A stretch of DNA of 64,000 nucleotides, taken from NCBI GenBank assembly GCA_014584295.1, contig JACTNC010000057.1:1-64000 (forward strand). Direction: 5' to 3'. Below, piece after piece: positions 59,893-64,000 of the stretch; within the stretch, counting starts at the first letter, position 1, and the number at the start of each line of letters is the position of its first letter. The notes under the pieces were generated by a model. That model was given only the letters and a program-made list of their open reading frames with translations. It was not told where the DNA came from and did no database searches. The DNA is from Verrucomicrobiota bacterium. GTDB lineage: Bacteria > Verrucomicrobiota > Verrucomicrobiia > Opitutales > Opitutaceae. A program made the translations under genes and the position numbers.

Positions 59893-61527
59893 ATGACCTC
59901 CACTCGCCGTAGCTTCTTCGCCGCACTGGTTGCTCTCGTCTCCGTTGCCGTATCCGCTGGTGCACAGCGTCCCTCTCCGGATCTGGTTGTGCTCATCAGC
60001 CTGGACCAATTCCGCGCCGACTACCTTCAGCGTTTCCGTCCCTACTTTGGATCAAACGGATTCAATCTCCTCCTCGGCAGAGGCGCAGTCTTTTCTGACT
60101 GTCACCACCGGCATGCCCTCACGAATACAGGTCCGGGCCATGCAGTCATGCTCACCGGGACTTTCGCAAACACCAACGGTATCATCGAAAACGATTGGAT
60201 CGACCGCAATACCCTGCGGCCCACAAATTGCGTTTCCGATCCTTCCGTAGAGATAATCGGCCGAGCGACAGCCGCCCAGAAGCCGGAGGGTCGCTCACCG
60301 CGGAACCTGAATGTCACCACGGTCGGGGACGAATTCAAGCTGGCGCGGGGAGGCAAACCCAAGGTGATCGGTATCGCCAACAAGGATCGTGCCGCCATTC
60401 TCATGAGTGGCCATCTCGCTGATGCCGCGTACTTCATGCAGGAAGGTTCGTTCGTCACATCGACCTACTACATGAAACAGGTGCCCACCTGGGTTGCCGC
60501 TTGGAATCAGGAGGGAAAGGCCCGTTCCTACTTTGGAAAAGTGTGGGATCGTATCCTGCCGGTTTCCGCCTACGATATCCAGGGACCGGACGACATGGAA
60601 GGTGAGTACACGGGCGGAGGACTTGGCCGCACGTTTCCCAAGACAATCACCGGCGGGGAAAACAAACCCGGCTCCGCATTCTACGCCAGTCTCGGTTCAA
60701 CTCCGTTTGCGAGCGAGCTGCTGGCAGACTTCGCAAAGGCCGCCGTCATGCATGAGAATCTCGGCAAGCGCGGCACAACCGATATCCTTTGCCTCGGTTT
60801 CTCCGCTCCTGATGCCATCGGCCACAGCTACGGTCCCAACAGCCACGAAGTCATGGACAATGCCGTGCGCACCGATCGCATCCTCGGCGAACTCTTTGAA
60901 TTTCTGGAGGGCTGGGTGGGACTCAATCGCTGCACGATCATTCTCACGGCGGATCACGGCGCGCCCCCCATGCCCGAATACCTTCGGGCTACCGGACGCG
61001 ATATCCCCACCGGCCGCATGCGTTTCCGGGATGCCGCCCGCGCAGAGGAGGAGGCTCTCAACGCGCGTTTTGGCCCCCTCGCGGACAAGGGTCCCTGGCT
61101 GGTCAACTACGGTTTGATCCAACCGTCGGCACTCACGGAAAAAAATCTCGACCCGAAGGAAGTGCAGACCGTCATGCGTGACGCGGCGCTCAAACTTCCG
61201 TGGGTTGAGGCCGCTTACACCCGAAGCCAGCTCGAACGCGGCGATGTGAATGACAGTCTGGGACGTCAGGCCCTGCTCAGCTTCAACCGTGAACGCAGCG
61301 GCGATCTCATGGTGCTCGTGAAGCCCTATTTCTTTCAACGGGATGTGGGCGTATCTCACGGATCCCCGTACAACTACGACACCCATGTCCCGCTGCTCTG
61401 GTACGGCGTGGGAGTGCCACGGGGCGAACACACGGAGCGGGTCGGTGTTGACGACCTCGCGCCCACGCTTTCCCACCTGCTCGGCATTCCCGCTCCCCCG
61501 AAGGCCAACGGCAGGGTGCTGTTCTGA
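59893..61527 (+). CDS. PafA-like secreted alkaline phosphatase
   Basis: The 544-residue protein has an N-terminal signal (RRSFFAALVALVSVAVSAGA). It shows alkaline phosphatase-superfamily metal sites: VVLISLDQFRADYLQRFRPY (Asp), the nucleophile region ALTNTGPGHAVMLTG (Thr), GFSAPDAIGHSYGPNS (Asp, His) and ILTADHGAPPMPEYLR (Asp, His). The C-terminal HGSPYNYDTHVPLLWYG carries the final His. It probably releases phosphate from organic compounds in the periplasm. It is divergent from the metallophosphoesterase gene. ATG 59893 is preferred over the longer frame. Confidence 0.9.
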   Translation: MTSTRRSFFAALVALVSVAVSAGAQRPSPDLVVLISLDQFRADYLQRFRPYFGSNGFNLLLGRGAVFSDCHHRHALTNTGPGHAVMLTGTFANTNGIIENDWIDRNTLRPTNCVSDPSVEIIGRATAAQKPEGRSPRNLNVTTVGDEFKLARGGKPKVIGIANKDRAAILMSGHLADAAYFMQEGSFVTSTYYMKQVPTWVAAWNQEGKARSYFGKVWDRILPVSAYDIQGPDDMEGEYTGGGLGRTFPKTITGGENKPGSAFYASLGSTPFASELLADFAKAAVMHENLGKRGTTDILCLGFSAPDAIGHSYGPNSHEVMDNAVRTDRILGELFEFLEGWVGLNRCTIILTADHGAPPMPEYLRATGRDIPTGRMRFRDAARAEEEALNARFGPLADKGPWLVNYGLIQPSALTEKNLDPKEVQTVMRDAALKLPWVEAAYTRSQLERGDVNDSLGRQALLSFNRERSGDLMVLVKPYFFQRDVGVSHGSPYNYDTHVPLLWYGVGVPRGEHTERVGVDDLAPTLSHLLGIPAPPKANGRVLF

Positions 61528-61529
61528 TG

Positions 61530-62630
61530 CTACTTCTTCCGTCTGCGCTTTGCCTCACCCCGCATAGGGGCTGAACTCGCTGGCATGGTCCGCGAAGCAA
61601 TCTCCCTCATTGTTCGACTTCCGTCGGCCTTCACAGACGATCGTTTCGCTGCGGACTTCTTTGCAGTTGAGTCAATCGTCGGAACACTTTTCCCACGAAG
61701 TACCTGTAGCAGGGTCTGGAAATCACGCGGCAGCGGCGCACGAAGATCCAGGCTGCGTCCGGAGCTTGGGTGGGTCACAACAAGATGCTCCGCGTGCAGC
61801 ATCACCCGATCAGCCGTCAATGCCGGAAAACGAGGATCCGGCTTCCAACCATAGACGTCATCACCAATGATGACATGCCCAAGATGTTTCAGATGCACAC
61901 GAATCTGATGGGTTCGCCCGGTATGGATCGTGCATCGAAGCAGGGCCGCCTGTTCGCCAAATGTCTCGACGCGCTCCCAGTCTGTGTGCGCATCCCGTCC
62001 TCCCTCGCCTACATCCCTGACTGTCATCTTGTGACGGTGCTGGGGGTTGCGTCCGATCGCCTTGGTGATGCTCCCGCTCAATAGCGGAGGCACTCCCTGA
62101 ACCAGCGCCAGGTATTCCTTGTGCAGCGATCGTTCTGAAAACTGCGCGCTCAGCGCGCGATGGGCGACATCGGTCTTCGCCACCAGCATCACGCCCGAGG
62201 TCTCTCGATCCAGCCTGTGCACAATGCCAGGTCGCTCCACACCACCGATTCCGCTCAAAGAACCCGAGCAATGCGCCAGCAGCGCATGAACCAGCGTGTC
62301 CTCCCCTGTACCAGCCCCCGGATGCACCACCATGCCTGCCGCCTTGTTGATCGCGACGAGGTGCTTGTCCTCGTACAGAATATCAAGGGGAATTTCAACC
62401 GGCCGAAGTTCCGGCGCTCGGGTTTCGGGAAACCCAATGGTCAGTGTTTCTCCCGGAAGAAGAACGGTATCCCGGGAAAGCACCTGACCACCTCGCTTGA
62501 CAAGTCCCGCGTCAAACGACCGCTGAATCGCGACACGGCTGAATTCCGGAAACGCGGCGGCGAGCGCCTTGTCGGCCCTCACGCGGCGCGCATCTGGTGG
62601 ATGCAGGTAGACTCTTTCGACGTTCGTCAC
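61530..62630 (-). CDS. rluD: RluD family 23S rRNA pseudouridine synthase
   Basis: The 366-residue enzyme has an N-terminal S4 domain (RRVRADKALAAAFPEFSRVA, VKRGGQVLSRDTVLLPGETL) and the RluA/RluD catalytic domain: ILYEDKHLVAINKAAGMVVH, GIVHRLDRETSGVMLVAKTD with the catalytic Asp, and TGRTHQIRVHLKHLGHVIIG. The C-terminal tail of about 60 residues is Lys/Arg/Ser rich and may bind RNA. It isomerises uridines in helix 69 of 23S rRNA by family analogy; RluC or RluA specificity cannot be excluded. Confidence 0.9.
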   Translation of the reverse strand: MTNVERVYLHPPDARRVRADKALAAAFPEFSRVAIQRSFDAGLVKRGGQVLSRDTVLLPGETLTIGFPETRAPELRPVEIPLDILYEDKHLVAINKAAGMVVHPGAGTGEDTLVHALLAHCSGSLSGIGGVERPGIVHRLDRETSGVMLVAKTDVAHRALSAQFSERSLHKEYLALVQGVPPLLSGSITKAIGRNPQHRHKMTVRDVGEGGRDAHTDWERVETFGEQAALLRCTIHTGRTHQIRVHLKHLGHVIIGDDVYGWKPDPRFPALTADRVMLHAEHLVVTHPSSGRSLDLRAPLPRDFQTLLQVLRGKSVPTIDSTAKKSAAKRSSVKADGSRTMREIASRTMPASSAPMRGEAKRRRKK

Positions 62631-62681
62631 GCAGACACATGGTCATGCGCGGACCCGCACCCGAGCGCAAGCGCCGTTCGG

Positions 62682-62867
62682 TCAGGGCTGTACCGAAGCA
62701 GCCGTCACCGGCGCAGCAACATTCGTGGCTGGCTGCACTACTGCTGCCGACTCAGCGGCAGGGCTCTGCGTCGCAGGCACAGAGGGGTCCATGAAAGCGA
62801 TGGCGGCGGTGACAACGCCTGCCAGGAGGGCCACACCGAGGATATTCTGGAGGATTGAGTAGTTCAT
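62682..62867 (-). CDS. Small single-pass membrane protein with an Ala/Pro-rich tail
   Basis: The 61-residue protein starts MNYSILQNILGVALLAGVVT with one membrane segment, then a Val/Ala/Pro/Gln-rich low-complexity tail. It lies about 50 bases upstream of the rluD gene on the same strand. Nothing is recognisable beyond the membrane helix; an earlier ATG at 62891 gives 69 residues. Coding status is plausible rather than proven. Confidence 0.5.
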   Translation of the reverse strand: MNYSILQNILGVALLAGVVTAAIAFMDPSVPATQSPAAESAAVVQPATNVAAPVTAASVQP

Positions 62868-63022
62868 GATGGATTGGATTGCAAAGTCCATGACGACACA
62901 TCACCGCGCCAAGGTAACGCGGCGCGTAAACTTTCTCCGGATATAATTGTCACCAGCAGCGTAACCTCTACGGGCCCTGCAGCGTCGTCCCGAATCGCCC
63001 CTGTGGGAATCTACCCAGGGCG

Positions 63023-63649
63023 CTAGCGCTTTTTCCTCAGCCAGAGCCAGAGAACACCTGAGGCAACCATCGTTCCGAGAAATGCGATGACCGCTGTCTG
63101 AAAAGAATCATCCGCGGAAACGGAATAGATCAGCGCAACCGCCAGATTCGGCAGCAGGGTCAACAGGACGATCCTCTTCAGCGGAATGCCCATCGCCGCA
63201 GCAACGATAACCGACGTCTCCGCCAGCACGGGCACGCTCCGCAGGCACGCGAGGGTCAGCGCAAGCCGTGTGTGCAAGGCTTCACGCAAACGGGCGAGCT
63301 CCTCATCGGGAAAAAAGCGCGGAGCGATTCTCCCGACCGCCACGCGCCCGAACCAGGCTGCGGCCAGCACGCCAGCGGTCAGTCCGATCGTGCCCCCAAC
63401 CACTCCGGCGAGCGTGCCCGCCTTCGCCGCGAGAAACATGATGACGAGCGTCGCCGGAACCGGTGCCACCGAGTCCGCTGCAAGCAGCACGATCGCAATC
63501 ACCACAAGCCATTCAATCCTGTGCTCCTGCGCATTGAGCAGCGGAATTACAAAATCCTCACCCCAGATCACAAACGGAGCAATGACCAGCGCCATCACCA
63601 GCAGCACAAAGAGGGTGATTTTGACCAGGCGAAAGGACGGGGACTTCAT
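63023..63649 (-). CDS. VTT-domain (TVP38/DedA-like) membrane protein
   Basis: The 208-residue protein has an N-terminal membrane segment (VKITLFVLLVMALVIAPFVI), then LVVIAIVLLAADSVAPVPAT, KAGTLAGVVGGTIGLTAGVL, and later helices around 135-200. The VTT/SNARE-associated pattern SVAPVPATLVIMFLAAKAG, RLREALHTRLALTLACLRSV and VLAETSVIVAAAMG is visible. Such proteins are thought to move phospholipids or protect the envelope. It ends in a basic tail (WLRKKR). Confidence 0.8.
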   Translation of the reverse strand: MKSPSFRLVKITLFVLLVMALVIAPFVIWGEDFVIPLLNAQEHRIEWLVVIAIVLLAADSVAPVPATLVIMFLAAKAGTLAGVVGGTIGLTAGVLAAAWFGRVAVGRIAPRFFPDEELARLREALHTRLALTLACLRSVPVLAETSVIVAAAMGIPLKRIVLLTLLPNLAVALIYSVSADDSFQTAVIAFLGTMVASGVLWLWLRKKR

Positions 63650-63682
63650 GAATGTTTCTAGCCGAACGAATTCGAACGCACG

Positions 63683-64000
63683 CTAATCGGTTGAACGCCC
63701 CGTCAATCGGGCAATGAACTTGATCGCGTAAAAATAGGCGCGTTCACGGACAACCCAGGGATCACCTACCGTCCCCGAAATTCCGATGTCCCCTACACTC
63801 GACATGACCTTACCCTCGTCCGGATGGATCGCGATCCAGGTGAGAATCTTGATGAGTTTGTCCTTGGGATACGTGTCGGCAAGAAACTCGAAAACAACTC
63901 CAGGGACATAGCGCTCGACGGGCATCTGGATGGCATCGGGCACGGCAGCAATGTAGAGATAGTTTCGGATCGCTTGGATCTCATCCGGATCAAGGCCCGG
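63683..64000 (-). CDS. 3' end of an unidentified gene, cut by the window edge
   Basis: The open frame runs off the end at 64000. The visible C-terminal part reads GLDPDEIQAIRNYLYIAAVP, then VERYVPGVVFEFLADTYPKD and KILTWIAIHPDEGKVMSSVG. It is a soluble, conserved-looking sequence, but I do not recognise the family. The gene lies 33 bases upstream of the VTT gene on the same strand. Confidence 0.6.
   Translation of the reverse strand, partial: PGLDPDEIQAIRNYLYIAAVPDAIQMPVERYVPGVVFEFLADTYPKDKLIKILTWIAIHPDEGKVMSSVGDIGISGTVGDPWVVRERAYFYAIKFIARLTGRSTD

Overview
The window looks like a chromosome segment of a diderm, LPS-making bacterium, most likely Verrucomicrobiota and probably an Opitutaceae-like lineage. 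The reasons are a Minf_1886-type protein (a family I know from Verrucomicrobia and Planctomycetes), heptose kinase and kdsC-lptC-lptA-lptB genes that imply an LPS outer membrane, a TonB/ExbB/ExbD operon, an lptB-hprK junction, a type-2 long LeuA and moderately high GC. The placement is inferred from gene content; no 16S gene is present.

Layout. Positions 1-2333 are a graveyard of mobile DNA: three fragments of IS1634-type transposases in conflicting orientations, a broken tyrosine recombinase, and a cluster of palindromic TTATTCCG repeats. From 2540 to 13428 come housekeeping genes: DUF192 protein, M24 peptidase, heptose-7-P kinase, TlyA rRNA methylase, NAD kinase, an EF-hand protein, a double M16 protease, Minf_1886 protein, a Fur-like regulator with its metal sites eroded, a Tat-exported superoxide dismutase and a Tat-exported TIM-barrel protein. 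From 13457 to 21036, on the minus strand, lies a translation block read as rpmI-rplT, a terminator, then pheS-pheT-gatC-gatA-gatB. Three tRNA genes (Lys, Thr, Gln) follow on the plus strand.

From 21875 to 26742 is an energised envelope operon (ExbB, two ExbD, TonB, a TPR protein, and two small membrane-anchored coiled-coil proteins) closed by a strong terminator. Next come a fused E1 alpha-beta dehydrogenase, kdsC-lptC-lptA-lptB-hprK, RNase PH, a small HTH protein, sucCD, the SRP RNA gene, and an ECF sigma/membrane protein/Spy-like trio. leuA is preceded by a strongly structured leader with a short leader-peptide ORF. An LptF/LptG-type permease and rlmN follow.

From 42122 to 46767 is an ABC-2 export system with GldG-like and DUF4340 partners. 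metF has an 11-bp inverted repeat against its start codon. Then come a TlpA-type thioredoxin, an ArsR/DUF2892/RND efflux cluster, a ClC channel, a membrane protein of unknown function, a Gfo/Idh/MocA oxidoreductase, two secreted phosphoesterases, an RluD-type pseudouridine synthase, a VTT-domain protein, and the 3' end of an unidentified gene at the window edge.

The best candidates for undescribed biology are the leuA leader RNA and the ExbB/ExbD/TonB/TPR/coiled-coil operon. No CRISPR array, prophage or recognisable defence island was seen.
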